The notes: generated from the sequence alone by a model not told the origin. 64,000 nt of DNA from Candidatus Enterousia intestinigallinarum (GCA_944407095.1 OX097180.1:186001-250000); one strand, 5' to 3'. Positions 33,883 to 43,132 are shown, counted from the first letter of the stretch. Program-made: numbers and translations.

Positions 33883-34311
33883 ATGCTAAAAATTTGGACA
33901 GACGGCAGTTGTTTGGGTAACCCCGGCCCGGGCGGTTGGGCATTTATTGCAACGGACGGTGAAAACGCCGCCGAACGCAGTGGCGGCGCGCGCCAGACAA
34001 CAAACAATCAAATGGAATTGACGGCGGTGATACGTGCACTGTATGCGACGCGTCATCATCACGCGGTTGAATTGCACACCGACAGTCAATACGTAAAAAA
34101 CGGAATGCAGGTTTGGGTACCCCAGTGGAAAAATAATAACTGGAAAACGGCCGCCAAAAAGCCCGTAAAGAACAAAGAATTATGGCAGCAACTGGATGAG
34201 CTGGCGCGTGACCGTGAAATACATTGGGTATGGGTTCGTGGCCACGCTGGCAATCCGTATAACGAACGGTGCGACGAATTGGCGCGCACAGCCGCCGAAA
34301 AGATGAAATAA
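33883..34311 (+). CDS. rnhA: Ribonuclease HI
   Basis: RNase HI cuts the RNA strand of RNA-DNA hybrids. The catalytic carboxylates are visible: Asp in I-W-T-D-G-S-C-L-G-N-P-G-P-G-G, Glu in N-N-Q-M-E-L-T-A, Asp in T-D-S-Q-Y-V and Asp in E-R-C-D-E-L-A-R. W-V-R-G-H-A-G-N-P-Y-N is the catalytic-His loop. The 142-aa length is normal. It is a single gene facing away from tkt and convergent with rlmE. Confidence 0.96.
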   Translation: MLKIWTDGSCLGNPGPGGWAFIATDGENAAERSGGARQTTNNQMELTAVIRALYATRHHHAVELHTDSQYVKNGMQVWVPQWKNNNWKTAAKKPVKNKELWQQLDELARDREIHWVWVRGHAGNPYNERCDELARTAAEKMK

Positions 34312-34337
34312 AAAATCGCCAGAAACGGCGATTTTTT
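34310..34337. terminator. Bidirectional terminator between rnhA and rlmE
   Basis: AAAAAATCGCC/GGCGATTTTTT with loop AGAAAC lies between two convergent stop codons. Confidence 0.85.
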
Positions 34338-34339
34338 AT

Positions 34340-34999
34340 TTACCCGCGAAATCCCATTGCAACGATGAACATTTCGACACTGTCTTTACGCGATGCAGGT
34401 GGTTTTATATGGTGCACCGATTCGAATTTTTCCTTGATTTGTTTCAGCAATTCGTTTGTTGTTCCACCAGTAAAAGATTTTGCAACAAACGTTCCGCCTG
34501 GCTTTAATGCGCGGACAGCAAAATCAAACGCATATTCCAACAATACCATTTGACGGATATGGTCTGTTTTCTTGTGACCAACAGTATTCGGTGCCATATC
34601 AGATAAAACAACATCCACTGTACCGTGCGCCGCACCATCCACCGGCAGTTTCAGTTTTTCCACCAACCAGTCCAGCGCATCATCTGTTGTAAAATCGCCC
34701 TGATAAAATTCGACACCCGGTATTGGTGTAATTGCCAACAAATCCATTGCAAATACGCGAGATTTTGGAAACGCGCGCGTAACATATTGCGACCACGAAC
34801 CAGGCGCGGCACCCAAATCGACAACAACCTGACCGTTTTTTAGAAAATTGTACCGTTCGTTCATTTCAATCAACTTGTACGCGGCACGTGCACGATATCC
34901 ATCGCGATGCGCACGCGCGACATACGGATCAGCCGCTTGGCGTTGAATCCACGCAGCGGATGATTTTTTCGATGCAATTTTCTTGTTCAGTATTTTCAT
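34340..34999 (-). CDS. rlmE: 23S rRNA 2'-O-methyltransferase RlmE (FtsJ/RrmJ)
   Basis: RlmE methylates U2552 of 23S rRNA. The N-terminal basic region leads to R-A-R-A-A-Y-K-L-I-E (catalytic Lys), SAM motif V-V-D-L-G-A-A-P-G-S-W-S-Q, then V-L-S-D-M-A-P-N (catalytic Asp) and F-V-A-K-S-F (second Lys). The length of 219 aa is normal. It is the last gene of an apparent five-gene operon that starts at uvrA. Confidence 0.95.
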   Translation of the reverse strand: MKILNKKIASKKSSAAWIQRQAADPYVARAHRDGYRARAAYKLIEMNERYNFLKNGQVVVDLGAAPGSWSQYVTRAFPKSRVFAMDLLAITPIPGVEFYQGDFTTDDALDWLVEKLKLPVDGAAHGTVDVVLSDMAPNTVGHKKTDHIRQMVLLEYAFDFAVRALKPGGTFVAKSFTGGTTNELLKQIKEKFESVHHIKPPASRKDSVEMFIVAMGFRG

Positions 35000-35005
35000 T
35001 TCTGA

Positions 35006-35296
35006 TTATTTTTGACGTGCACACCGTTTTTGCTGCTGACGTTCCATTTCACGGCATTTCTGCTGATAGAAATTTTCCGCCGCGCGACGCGGATGACCGT
35101 ACAACGCCCACAATCTTTCAGAATCCATATCGAAAAAATATGTATCCTGACCGTGGTATTCATATTGCACAGTAACATCATAACCAATTATAGTACGCCC
35201 TAAACACGGATTACAATAGTCAATATCATACACCGGCATTGGTGGTGCGACGTGACGGATGTCCCAGTTAAAAATTTTACGCAAATTTAATTTCAT
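35006..35296 (-). CDS. Small protein of unknown function, 96 aa (paralogue of the next upstream gene)
   Basis: The sequence has no signal peptide. Its centre, R-T-I-I-G-Y-D-V-T-V-Q-Y-E-Y-H-G, matches R-V-L-L-G-Y-E-V-E-V-K-Y-L-Y-H-G in the protein at 35293-35595, and both end in a basic Gln/Lys-rich helix, so they are likely tandem duplicates. It overlaps that gene by 4 bases and precedes rlmE by 6, so it is translated from the same message. I know no family; a role linked to RNA or ribosomes is only a guess from its neighbours. Confidence 0.7.
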   Translation of the reverse strand: MKLNLRKIFNWDIRHVAPPMPVYDIDYCNPCLGRTIIGYDVTVQYEYHGQDTYFFDMDSERLWALYGHPRRAAENFYQQKCREMERQQQKRCARQK

Positions 35297-35595
35297 TTTT
35301 GCTGTTCCTTTTGCTTTTTATATTCCAAGATCTTTCCCTTGGTATCTTTATAGAAAGAAATTGCATTGGCCAGCGCACGTTTTCTTGAAACAAGGCCCAA
35401 TTTTTCTTCATCCGTGACAAACATTCTCTTTTTTACACCGTGGTACAGGTATTTAACTTCTACCTCGTACCCCAACAGAACACGTCCAACATCTTTATAT
35501 GTTTCATACCGTGGGCGTGGTCCCCTAACTGCAACCGGCGTCCAGTCAAAATGTTGCCGTATTTTTTCCCAACAGAAAATATTTTTCCACTGCAT
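35293..35595 (-). CDS. Small protein of unknown function, 100 aa
   Basis: The N-terminus is Trp- and Phe-rich (M-Q-W-K-N-I-F-C-W). A short beta-like core, G-Y-E-V-E-V-K-Y-L-Y-H-G, is shared with the following gene, and the tail is a Lys/Gln-rich helix. The start codon directly abuts the stop of the SRP54 M-domain gene, so translational coupling is likely. It sits in the operon uvrA, M-domain protein, this gene, its paralogue and rlmE. The family is not recognised. Confidence 0.7.
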   Translation of the reverse strand: MQWKNIFCWEKIRQHFDWTPVAVRGPRPRYETYKDVGRVLLGYEVEVKYLYHGVKKRMFVTDEEKLGLVSRKRALANAISFYKDTKGKILEYKKQKEQQK

Positions 35596-36117
35596 TTAGT
35601 TACCCGGCTTTTGCATTTTCTGCATAACTGCCTCCATTCCCCCCATTTTTTGCAGCATCGCCATCTGTTGGCGCATTTTAGTATATTGTTTAATAATATG
35701 TTCCACATCGCGTACAGTGCAACCAGCAGTGTCCGCAATACGCGTTTTGGCGTTTGCAAAAATCTTTTCTGGTTCGGCACGTTCAGCTGGCGTCATTGCT
35801 TCCAATATTTTTATTTGCGCATCAACACTGCCATCCTTGATTTTTTCCTTCATCGCAGCCACAGCACCCGACATACCTGGAACCATTTTTAACAGTCCGC
35901 TGAAATTACTCATTTTTTTAATTTGCTTTAATTGCGCCAGCATATCGTTCATATCAAATTGACCAGACATCATACGCTGCGCCGTTTCCTTCATCCCGCT
36001 GGGGATTTTTTCTTCCATTTTTTTCAGTTCTTTTTCGTCCAATTCCGGTGCCGCCGTATTTTCTGTTGCGGTGGTATTGACGACTTTATCCGCTTTTTTC
36101 TTGCCAAATCCAAACAT
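35596..36117 (-). CDS. Free-standing SRP54 M-domain protein (Ffh-like without the GTPase part)
   Basis: From residue about 40 the protein reads like the methionine-rich M domain of Ffh: Q-F-D-M-N-D-M-L-A-Q-L-K-Q-I-K-K-M, then L-L-K-M-V-P-G-M, E-A-M-T-P-A-E-R and the RNA-binding R-I-A-x-x-x-G-C-T-V-R-D-V-E-H-I-I-K-Q-Y. Ffh has about 300 further residues (NG GTPase domain) before this; here there are only 35 charged residues starting M-F-G-F-G-K-K-K. AAAGGAG precedes the ATG at 36117 and UvrA ends 41 bases upstream, so no NG domain is fused or lost nearby. It could bind 4.5S RNA or hydrophobic peptides. Confidence 0.75.
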   Translation of the reverse strand: MFGFGKKKADKVVNTTATENTAAPELDEKELKKMEEKIPSGMKETAQRMMSGQFDMNDMLAQLKQIKKMSNFSGLLKMVPGMSGAVAAMKEKIKDGSVDAQIKILEAMTPAERAEPEKIFANAKTRIADTAGCTVRDVEHIIKQYTKMRQQMAMLQKMGGMEAVMQKMQKPGN

Positions 36118-36158
36118 ATTATGTTTCTCCTTTGTGTTGTTTGGGGTTACTAGAAACT

Positions 36159-39017
36159 TTATTTTGTCGCACGCCCGTTGTCCAGATACTTTTTCAAATA
36201 TTTTCCGGTCAGCGAATCAGGATTATCCGCAACCTGTTCCGGCGTACCAACGGCAACGACACGTCCACCGTTTGCACCACCGCCGGGCCCCAGGTCAATA
36301 ATCCAGTCCGCGGTCTTTATAACCTCCAGATTATGTTCGATAACGATTACTGTATTACCCTGGTCAACCAGTTCGTGCAACACCGACAACAACAGTTTTA
36401 TATCCGCAAAGTGCAATCCTGTTGTTGGTTCATCCAATATATATATTGTTTGTCCCGTGCTGCGCGCAGCCAATTCTTTGGACAGTTTGATGCGTTGCGC
36501 TTCGCCACCCGACAAGTCCAGTGAACTTTGTCCCAGTTTGATATAATCCAAACCTACGCGCTTTAACAATTCCAATTTACGGGCAATTTGCGGCACACTG
36601 CTAAAGAATCTATACGCTTCTTCGACCGTCATATTCAATACATCGGCGATTGATTTACCCTTGTATTTAACGGCCAGTGTTTCATCATTGTACCGCGCAC
36701 CGTGACATTTATCGCACTCAACATATACATCGGCCAAGAAGTTCATTTCAATCTTTATCTGACCGTCGCCCTGACAGGCCTCGCACCGGCCGCCTTTGAC
36801 ATTAAATGAAAAGCGTCCTGGCCCGTATCCGCGCGCTTTGGCCTCTGGCAGGCCAGCAAAGAAATCACGAATATTTGCAAACACACCGGTATATGTTGCC
36901 GGATTACTGCGCGGCGTGCGCCCGATTGGCGATTGGTCTATATCAACAACCTTGTCCACGTGTTCCATACCGCGAATTATATCGTGCGCGCCCATTTCAA
37001 TTTTTGAATTATACAATGCACGCATCAGTGCCGGATATAACGTGTCTAACAACAATGTCGATTTGCCAGACCCAGAAACGCCAGTCAGCGCAATAAATTT
37101 GCCCAACGGAAAATCTACATTTATGTTTTTCAGATTATTTTCACGCGCACCCTGGATTGAAATCATCTGACCATTACCAGGACGACGCTTTTTCGGAACA
37201 TCTATTTTCCGTTTTCCAGACAAATATTGCCCAGTCAGGGAATCCTTGTTTTTTATAACCTGTGCCGGGGTTCCAGCCGCAACAACTTGTCCGCCGTTTA
37301 TACCAGCCCCAGGCCCGATATCAACCAGAAAATCTGCCGCACGCATTGCATCTTCGTCGTGTTCGACAACAATAACACTGTTATCCTTGTCGCGCAGCAT
37401 TTTCAGCGTATCCAACAGCTTATCGTTATCACTTTGATGCAGGCCGATTGACGGTTCGTCCAACACATACAGCACGCCGGACAGCCCACTGCCAATTTGC
37501 GACGCCAGACGTATACGTTGCGCTTCGCCACCAGACAAAGTACCCGCCATACGCGACATCGTCAGGTATCCCAAGCCAACGTTTTGCAAAAACTGCAACC
37601 GACTGGTTATTTCGCGCAAGATGACGCGCGCTATATCGTTTTCCTTTTGCGTTAAATGATTTGGTAAATCCGTGAACCATTTCAGTGACTGGTCAACCGC
37701 CATATCACAGGCATCCATAATGTCCAAACCATAAATTTTTACACATAATGCCTGGATATTCAGACGCTTTCCGTGACACATCGGACACGGCGTTTCCGAT
37801 TGATATTTGGCCAGTTCACTGCGTACGGCTTCGGAATCCGATTCACGCCAGCGACGTTCAATGTTTGGAATTACGCCCTCGTACGGTTTTTCATAGACAA
37901 AACCGTTCCAGTTTATTTTTATTGGTTCATCCCCGCTGCCGTACAGAATAATATCCTTTTGCTGTTGGGTCAGCGTATGCCACGGCTTTGATAATGGAAT
38001 TTTATATTTCTTGTGCAGCGCATCCAACAGGTGGTCAAACTGACTCAACATACCGCCACGCGACCACGGGGCAATGGCACCATCTAAAATAGATTTAGAC
38101 GGATCCGGAATCACCAAATCGGGCGACATATTCAACTGAACCCCCAATCCGTCACAGGCCGGACACGCACCCATCGGTGCATTAAACGAAAACAGACGCG
38201 GTTCTATTTTCGGGACGGTAAAACCGCTGACCGGGCAAGCATAGTTCTGTGAATACAAAATATCTTCGTTTGTGTCCAGGCGCCGCACCAACACCGATCC
38301 AGGCACCAGACGCAACGAACCCTCGAACGACGCATACATACGCGACCGAAATTCTTCGACATCGGAATCGGATGCGTCCGCCGCTGGCATTTGCAGACGG
38401 TCAACAATTACAAATATTGTGTGCTTTTTATTTTTATCCAATGGTGGCACGGCGGACAAATCCTGTAATTCGCCGTCGATAATGGCGCGTTGATATCCCT
38501 GCTTTACCAAAAACGCGATTTCTTTTTTATATTCACCCTTGCGTTCACGCACCAGTGGTGCCATTATAAACACGCGCGTACCGGCGGGAATTTTCATAGT
38601 CCAATCAACCATTTCTGCGATTGTCTGTGATTTAATCGGCAATCCCGTCACCGGCGAATGCGGCACACCAATACGCGCCCACAACAGACGCAAATAGTCG
38701 TAAATTTCCGTCACGGTACCAACGGTTGAACGCGGATTTTTAGACGTTGTTTTTTGTTCTATTGAAATTGCTGGGGCCAGTCCTTCGATTAAATCAACAT
38801 CCGGCTTTTTCTGCATATCCAGGAATTGACGCGCATACGACGACAAAGATTCGACATAGCGACGCTGTCCCTCGGCATAAATGGTATTGAAAGCCAACGA
38901 CGATTTTCCAGAACCAGAAACACCAGTAAAGACCACCAATTTGTTTTTTGGTATGTCTAAATCAATATTTTTAAGATTATTTTCGCGTGCACCGCGAATT
39001 TTTATAATTCCAGCCAT
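36159..39017 (-). CDS. uvrA: Excinuclease ABC subunit A
   Basis: UvrA is the damage-sensing ATPase of nucleotide excision repair. Two ABC modules are visible, with Walker A loops [10 protein letters not shown] and [10 protein letters not shown] and signatures [10 protein letters not shown] and [10 protein letters not shown]. Zinc-finger Cys pairs (C-P-A-C, C-E-A-C...C-D-K-C) and F-A-F-N-x-x-x-A-E-G-Q-R-R-Y are present. The ATG at 39017 removes an upstream hydrophobic extension. At 952 aa it is normal. It heads the operon that continues to rlmE. Confidence 0.97.
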   Translation of the reverse strand: MAGIIKIRGARENNLKNIDLDIPKNKLVVFTGVSGSGKSSLAFNTIYAEGQRRYVESLSSYARQFLDMQKKPDVDLIEGLAPAISIEQKTTSKNPRSTVGTVTEIYDYLRLLWARIGVPHSPVTGLPIKSQTIAEMVDWTMKIPAGTRVFIMAPLVRERKGEYKKEIAFLVKQGYQRAIIDGELQDLSAVPPLDKNKKHTIFVIVDRLQMPAADASDSDVEEFRSRMYASFEGSLRLVPGSVLVRRLDTNEDILYSQNYACPVSGFTVPKIEPRLFSFNAPMGACPACDGLGVQLNMSPDLVIPDPSKSILDGAIAPWSRGGMLSQFDHLLDALHKKYKIPLSKPWHTLTQQQKDIILYGSGDEPIKINWNGFVYEKPYEGVIPNIERRWRESDSEAVRSELAKYQSETPCPMCHGKRLNIQALCVKIYGLDIMDACDMAVDQSLKWFTDLPNHLTQKENDIARVILREITSRLQFLQNVGLGYLTMSRMAGTLSGGEAQRIRLASQIGSGLSGVLYVLDEPSIGLHQSDNDKLLDTLKMLRDKDNSVIVVEHDEDAMRAADFLVDIGPGAGINGGQVVAAGTPAQVIKNKDSLTGQYLSGKRKIDVPKKRRPGNGQMISIQGARENNLKNINVDFPLGKFIALTGVSGSGKSTLLLDTLYPALMRALYNSKIEMGAHDIIRGMEHVDKVVDIDQSPIGRTPRSNPATYTGVFANIRDFFAGLPEAKARGYGPGRFSFNVKGGRCEACQGDGQIKIEMNFLADVYVECDKCHGARYNDETLAVKYKGKSIADVLNMTVEEAYRFFSSVPQIARKLELLKRVGLDYIKLGQSSLDLSGGEAQRIKLSKELAARSTGQTIYILDEPTTGLHFADIKLLLSVLHELVDQGNTVIVIEHNLEVIKTADWIIDLGPGGGANGGRVVAVGTPEQVADNPDSLTGKYLKKYLDNGRATK

Positions 39018-39106
39018 AGCAAGGATAAATATAGAAAAAATATAAAAAATTGCAACCCCAATGCCAACAAAAACACCGATTATTATCAATAAACAGATTG
39101 ACAAAT

Positions 39107-39135
39107 AAAAAACGGGGTAAACGCCCCGTTTTTTA
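39107..39135 (-). terminator. Intrinsic terminator after the rodZ-like gene
   Basis: AAAAAACGGGG and CCCCGTTTTTT flank a six-base loop at the end of the 39133 gene. Confidence 0.75.
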
Positions 39136-39978
39136 TTCTGCCGCTGGCAACAATTTTTCTGGTGTCAATGCAATATCTGCAACCCGAACGTGGTCGCCAC
39201 CTTGCTTTGGTGCCAAAACGCCGTCAACCCATATATCAACGCCGCCCGCATTACCAAACACCGCGGTATATCCGTCGCCATCGGGCACATAATAAATATC
39301 ACCCGGAACCAGAACACGGCTGAATACCGTATTGCCACGTCTATCTTCAACCTTTACCCAGGATTCCTGAACCGCCTGCAGAATTATATTTGCCGTTTCC
39401 GCATTATCGGTACCAAAGCGTTCACGCACCGCGACATTATATTGCGGTTCAGCTTCCACCGCGACGACCGGAATTTCCGGTCCAGTTGTCGTCGGCGTGT
39501 CAACATCATCGCGCGGCATCAACAAAAATACCAACACCCCAGCAATCACCAGCACCGCCACAGCACCGCCAACAAACCATATCCAATTACGACGCACAAA
39601 ACGCCACACGCGACGATACCATTTTTCCCCAGGCACATCCACAGTTACATCACTGTCCGCATCGTCCCGATTGTCATCTTCGTCGTCCACATCCACCAAG
39701 CCCATTTCACGCTTTAATTTCATAACAATTTCATCCGGATTCAATCCCAATTCCATTGCATAATTACGTGCAAAGCCCAATATATACACAGTTTCCGGAA
39801 TAACTTTATAGTTTCCGTCTTCTAACGCCTGTAAAAATTCTTCACGAATACACAGTTGTTTGGAAATTGTTTGAATTTCACGCTTGCGCCGGCCGGTGGT
39901 ACGCGCATTACGCAGAATTTCGCCAACTGTTGCCTCTGTATGCAGTTCCGCATTATTATTGTTAGTATTTTCGTTCAT
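39133..39978 (-). CDS. RodZ-like cytoskeletal/morphology protein (HTH plus DUF4115)
   Basis: Layout: an N-terminal helix-turn-helix (residues about 20-90, with G-E-I-L-R-N-A-R and [16 protein letters not shown]), an acidic linker, one membrane helix ([14 protein letters not shown]), then a periplasmic region ending in a DUF4115 domain ([10 protein letters not shown]). This matches RodZ, which links MreB to the membrane and maintains rod shape. The ATG at 39978 is chosen after AGGGGACTGAAAG. It follows dus by 37 bases. Confidence 0.85.
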   Translation of the reverse strand: MNENTNNNNAELHTEATVGEILRNARTTGRRKREIQTISKQLCIREEFLQALEDGNYKVIPETVYILGFARNYAMELGLNPDEIVMKLKREMGLVDVDDEDDNRDDADSDVTVDVPGEKWYRRVWRFVRRNWIWFVGGAVAVLVIAGVLVFLLMPRDDVDTPTTTGPEIPVVAVEAEPQYNVAVRERFGTDNAETANIILQAVQESWVKVEDRRGNTVFSRVLVPGDIYYVPDGDGYTAVFGNAGGVDIWVDGVLAPKQGGDHVRVADIALTPEKLLPAAE

Positions 39979-40015
39979 ATCTTTCAGTCCCCTGCTTTTT
40001 ATCCAATCATAGAAT

Positions 40016-40942
40016 CTATATAACCGACGCGCAACCCCAAAATTTAGAAATTTCCATCCGCATTTCATCTATATCGTTTATTTGGTTCACACGTATTCTG
40101 AATTCCGCGGAATTTGGCATCCCACTGGAATACCAGGCCGCGTGCTTACGAAACATTTGCGTTGCCGCACGGCCACCATAGTATTCCAACATATATTCAA
40201 AATGCTGTAACACTATTGCACCGACGTGGCGCGGCACCGTACTTTCGCCCGACAATACGCCCAAGACCCACGGTCGCCCCAGCATAGCACGCCCAATCAT
40301 TGCGCCACTATATCCCAAATCCGTAACACGCCGAACATCGTCCGATGTTTTTATATCTCCATTGGCAATCACCGGTATTTTTATATCATCGCTAATCTGC
40401 GGCAATTCGGACACACCGGTGTACAACTGTGCCCGTGTACGTCCGTGTAACGCGACAAAGCGCACCCCACAGTCGGCCGCAATATGAATCAAATCTGCCC
40501 AGTCACGATGCGCGTCATCCCACCCCAGGCGTGTTTTTATCGACACCGGAATCTGTACGGCACCGACCACCGCCCGCATTATTTTTTCGGCCAATTTATG
40601 GTCACGCATCAGGTTTGCCCCCGCCCCACTGCGTGTAGCAACCTTTGGCACTGGACACCCCATATTTATATCTATCCAGGCAGCACCAGCATCTTGCAAA
40701 ATTCGCGCGGCATCGGCCATCAAATCCGCATTTGCGCCGAAAATTTGGGTACCGATATTACCCTCGTCATCATAGCGATCAAAGTTTCGCGGACAGTTTT
40801 TATGCATTTCCACCAATGAATGACAGGAAATCATTTCCGTATATAATGGTGCCGACGGCGCGAACATACGAACAATCCGTCTAAACGGCTTGTCTGTTAT
40901 GCCAGCCAATGGCGCACCAAAAATTTGATTATTGTCGAACAT
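40016..40942 (-). CDS. dus: tRNA-dihydrouridine synthase (DusB-like)
   Basis: The enzyme reduces uridines in the tRNA D loop with FMN. Markers: A-P-L-A-G-I-T-D-K-P-F-R at the N-terminus, D-I-N-M-G-C-P-V-P-K with the catalytic Cys, G-A-G-A-N-L-M, K-T-R-L-G-W-D, H-G-R-T-R-A-Q-L-Y and I-A-N-G-D-I. The frame opens at 41038, but the ATG at 40942 gives the canonical start. At 308 aa it fits the DusA/B group. It is upstream of rodZ in a small operon and divergent from the FtsB-like gene. Confidence 0.92.
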   Translation of the reverse strand: MFDNNQIFGAPLAGITDKPFRRIVRMFAPSAPLYTEMISCHSLVEMHKNCPRNFDRYDDEGNIGTQIFGANADLMADAARILQDAGAAWIDINMGCPVPKVATRSGAGANLMRDHKLAEKIMRAVVGAVQIPVSIKTRLGWDDAHRDWADLIHIAADCGVRFVALHGRTRAQLYTGVSELPQISDDIKIPVIANGDIKTSDDVRRVTDLGYSGAMIGRAMLGRPWVLGVLSGESTVPRHVGAIVLQHFEYMLEYYGGRAATQMFRKHAAWYSSGMPNSAEFRIRVNQINDIDEMRMEISKFWGCASVI

Positions 40943-40954
40943 TTGTGATATAAT
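40925..40954 (+). promoter_or_regulatory. Promoter giving a probably leaderless mRNA for the FtsB-like gene
   Basis: TTGATT (40925-40930), an 18-base spacer and a perfect TATAAT (40949-40954) predict a start at 40961-40962. The ATG is at 40962, so the message would have no ribosome binding site. The element overlaps the first bases of dus on the other strand. Confidence 0.6.
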
Positions 40955-40961
40955 GCCACCG

Positions 40962-41288
40962 ATGAAGGAAAAAATCAAAAATTTCTTTGGATTTATCGGC
41001 CGCGCGTGGTCTGATGGAATATACGGCAAATTCGGCATAGTAATGCTGGTATTTGCATTGTTTATATTTGTTCGTATGTTCTGGGGCGACGTGAACGTGC
41101 AAAAATTGATAATAAACGTATGGCGCCTGCACGGGGAACAGGAACAACTGGCCGCGGAGCAGGAAAAATTACAGAAAATTCAGCGACATATTGAACTGCT
41201 ACAGGGATACAGTGCCGACTATGTCGAAGAATTGGGACTGAAATACCTGAATATCGGCGACGCTAAATATAAGATATTAAAGATATAA
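40962..41288 (+). CDS. FtsB/DivIC-like septum formation initiator
   Basis: The protein has 108 aa with a short basic N-terminus, one membrane helix (F-G-I-V-M-L-V-F-A-L-F-I-F-V-R-M-F-W-G) and a coiled coil of E/Q/L heptads of about 40 residues, ending with an E-L-G-L-K-Y-L motif. This order is that of FtsB, which joins FtsL and FtsQ at the division site. An in-frame ATG at 40953 lies inside the -10 box and is unlikely to be used. Confidence 0.8.
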   Translation: MKEKIKNFFGFIGRAWSDGIYGKFGIVMLVFALFIFVRMFWGDVNVQKLIINVWRLHGEQEQLAAEQEKLQKIQRHIELLQGYSADYVEELGLKYLNIGDAKYKILKI

Positions 41289-41316
41289 AAATCCGCCAAA
41301 TGGCGGATTTTTTTAA
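41287..41316. terminator. Bidirectional terminator between ftsB-like and tspO
   Basis: AAAAATCCGCC/GGCGGATTTTTTT with loop AAAT separates convergent genes. Confidence 0.85.
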
Positions 41317-41783
41317 TTCAGGAACAACACTGAACCGTTCAAATACAGCGCAAACAGCAACCATATCAGATACGGCCACACCAGGTAATATGCTGCACGA
41401 CTGATTTGAGAAAAAGCGCGCATCATCCATATTGTGAACGCAATCAACAGCACCAGCACTATCAATCCGCCACCAATTAAATTTAATCCAAAGAAAAAAT
41501 ACGTCCACAATGCATTTAACGCCATATGAACTGCAAACAGACCGTATGATTTTGCCTTGCTATAGCGCGTTTTATCTACAATTATCAAATACAACGCAAC
41601 CCCCAACAAGAAATATAAAATTGGCCAAACAACGGCAAACACCCAACCATCAGGAGTTAAAAAAGGTTTGTTCAATGCGTTATACCATAAATCCGACGCC
41701 CCGGACGGCGAGAAAATCAACCCTATCAACCCCGGCAGAAAAGATATAACAACAGCCAAAACAAACAACCAAAACTTTTTCAT
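41313..41783 (-). CDS. tspO: TspO/MBR family protein
   Basis: Five hydrophobic helices fill the 156 residues. Family residues are visible: W-Y-N-A-L-N-K-P-F-L-T-P-D-G-W-V-F-A-V-V-W-P-I-L-Y after the first helix, then N-A-L-W-T-Y-F-F-F-G and the final Y-L-x-W-P-Y-L-I-W-L-L-F-A. Bacterial TspO proteins bind porphyrins and are involved in tetrapyrrole or oxidative-stress responses; the ligand here is not known. It is a single gene with AGGAG upstream. Confidence 0.9.
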   Translation of the reverse strand: MKKFWLFVLAVVISFLPGLIGLIFSPSGASDLWYNALNKPFLTPDGWVFAVVWPILYFLLGVALYLIIVDKTRYSKAKSYGLFAVHMALNALWTYFFFGLNLIGGGLIVLVLLIAFTIWMMRAFSQISRAAYYLVWPYLIWLLFALYLNGSVLFLN

Positions 41784-41933
41784 AAACTCTCTCCTTTTTA
41801 TATCTGTGCGAATATAATTATATCACACCACATCGCCCCACCCCACAGGAACGATTTCACAGCCGCACTGGTGCACCCATTGCTCAATGCAAATAAAATA
41901 CGAGTAACGAGTTACCAGTAACAAGCAACTATG

Positions 41934-42319
41934 TCATAATAAAAAATCACCCGTTGGGTGATATTTTTATTCTGGCGCGCCCTGCAGGATTGCTACGCCA
42001 CCTGGCAAAATTTGCTGGCGCAAACCGGCGTACTGCCGTCCGCCTTTTTGCGGCGGTTCGAACTGCTTTCTCGCAGGTTCAAATCCTGGGGCTTGCATCA
42101 TAATAAAAAATCACCCGTTGGGTGATATTTTTATTCTGGCGCGCCCTGCAGGATTGCTGCGCCACCTGGCAAAATTTGCTGGCGCAAACCGGCGTACTGC
42201 CGTCCGCCTTTTTGCGGCGGTTCGAACTGCTTTCTCGCAGGTTCAAATCCTGGGGCTTGCATCATAATAAAAAATCACCCGTTGGGTGATATTTTTATTC
42301 TGGCGCGCCCTGCAGGATT
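41934..42319 (-). repeat. 164-base tandem repeat containing the tRNA-Arg 3' end and its terminator
   Basis: Two full 164-base units (41934-42097 and 42098-42261) and a partial third (from 42262) are nearly identical. On the minus strand each unit ends with the last 19 bases of the tRNA-Arg gene (through CCA), then a terminator hairpin ATCACCC/GGGTGAT with flanking A and T runs. Only the third copy continues into an intact tRNA. Each full unit also keeps an open 43-codon minus-strand frame (41967-42098, 42131-42262) whose last codons are the tRNA end. Confidence 0.85.
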
Positions 42320-42377
42320 CGAACCTGCGACCTGCGGATTAGAAATCCGATGCTCTATCCAGCTGGGCTAAGGGCGC
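42301..42377 (-). tRNA. tRNA-Arg (TCT)
   Basis: Minus-strand tRNA. Acceptor GCGCCCT pairs with AGGGCGC, the D arm is TAGCCCAGCTGGATAGAGC, anticodon loop TTTCTAA gives TCT (codon AGA), and the T loop is GTTCGAATC. Discriminator G and CCA are encoded. Two extra copies of its 3' end lie downstream. Confidence 0.93.
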
Positions 42378-42458
42378 GTTGATGCTATATTATATCATAA
42401 TCCAACGAATTTCAAGTAATCAAAAACATCTCGTCGTATGCGGATTACTTTACTCAAT

Positions 42459-42489
42459 AAAAAACCGCCCAAACTGGGCGGTTTTTTTT
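42459..42489 (-). terminator. Intrinsic terminator after the DUF308 gene
   Basis: AAAAAACCGCCC/GGGCGGTTTTTTTT with loop AAACT. On the minus strand it follows the stop of the 42506 gene. Confidence 0.8.
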
Positions 42490-42505
42490 ACTCTCTCCTC
42501 TGACT

Positions 42506-43132
42506 TTAATCATTGGTCAGTTTTTTCAGACGCAATATTTCAATATACATATAAACGTCCGCCGCCGCATATAACAACAGCGTTATTGCCAAATAGTACA
42601 CCATTACAACCGCACCAGCAATCGGATAAAACATCAAGAATACCGCCAATGCAATCAGTATGATGGACATAATCAAATCAAACCAATAATGCCCGAACTT
42701 TGCGCGTATCATATTTATCGAGAACACCAATGCACGCAATGATTTGAACAAGAACAATATGACAAAGATATAAACCATCGCCGTAACTGAGCCGACCGGA
42801 TATATGCAAAACAGAACACCCAACACAACATTCATCAATCCGAACAGCACATCCAGCCATCCGCCACCCGCATCACGCGAAACAACAAACCCAGCTATTG
42901 TTCTGTATAATCCAAACAGAACCAACGCGACACCAATAACAAACGTCAGTGCCGTCAAAATTGCGACCGGTTTGAAAACCATCAATATCGCAGCAACACC
43001 GAACAACAATGCTTCACATATCAATAATGGTGCACTTTTGTTATACAAATGTTTTACCGACGCAGCCACCGGATTAAACGATTTGCTTTCCGATTTTACG
43101 TTTTTAGATTTTGTATTTTTGACTTTAGGCAT
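42506..43132 (-). CDS. DUF308/HdeD-like membrane protein
   Basis: After a Lys/Ser-rich N-terminus of about 30 residues, six hydrophobic helices occur in pairs, each pair with a G-x3-L-x-G-x3-I/V-F-x-P-pattern (V-A-A-I-L-M-V-F-K-P, V-V-L-G-V-L-F-C-I-Y-P, L-A-V-F-L-M-F-Y-P). That repeat defines the DUF308 group related to acid-resistance protein HdeD. The function is not established here. The ATG at 43132 has AGGGAG upstream and removes an unlikely extension to 43210. Confidence 0.85.
   Translation of the reverse strand: MPKVKNTKSKNVKSESKSFNPVAASVKHLYNKSAPLLICEALLFGVAAILMVFKPVAILTALTFVIGVALVLFGLYRTIAGFVVSRDAGGGWLDVLFGLMNVVLGVLFCIYPVGSVTAMVYIFVILFLFKSLRALVFSINMIRAKFGHYWFDLIMSIILIALAVFLMFYPIAGAVVMVYYLAITLLLYAAADVYMYIEILRLKKLTND

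Noticed and set aside
41934..42319. Possible CRISPR array
   Set aside because: Only two full repeats of 164 bases with no spacers; they are copies of a tRNA end and terminator, and no cas genes are present.
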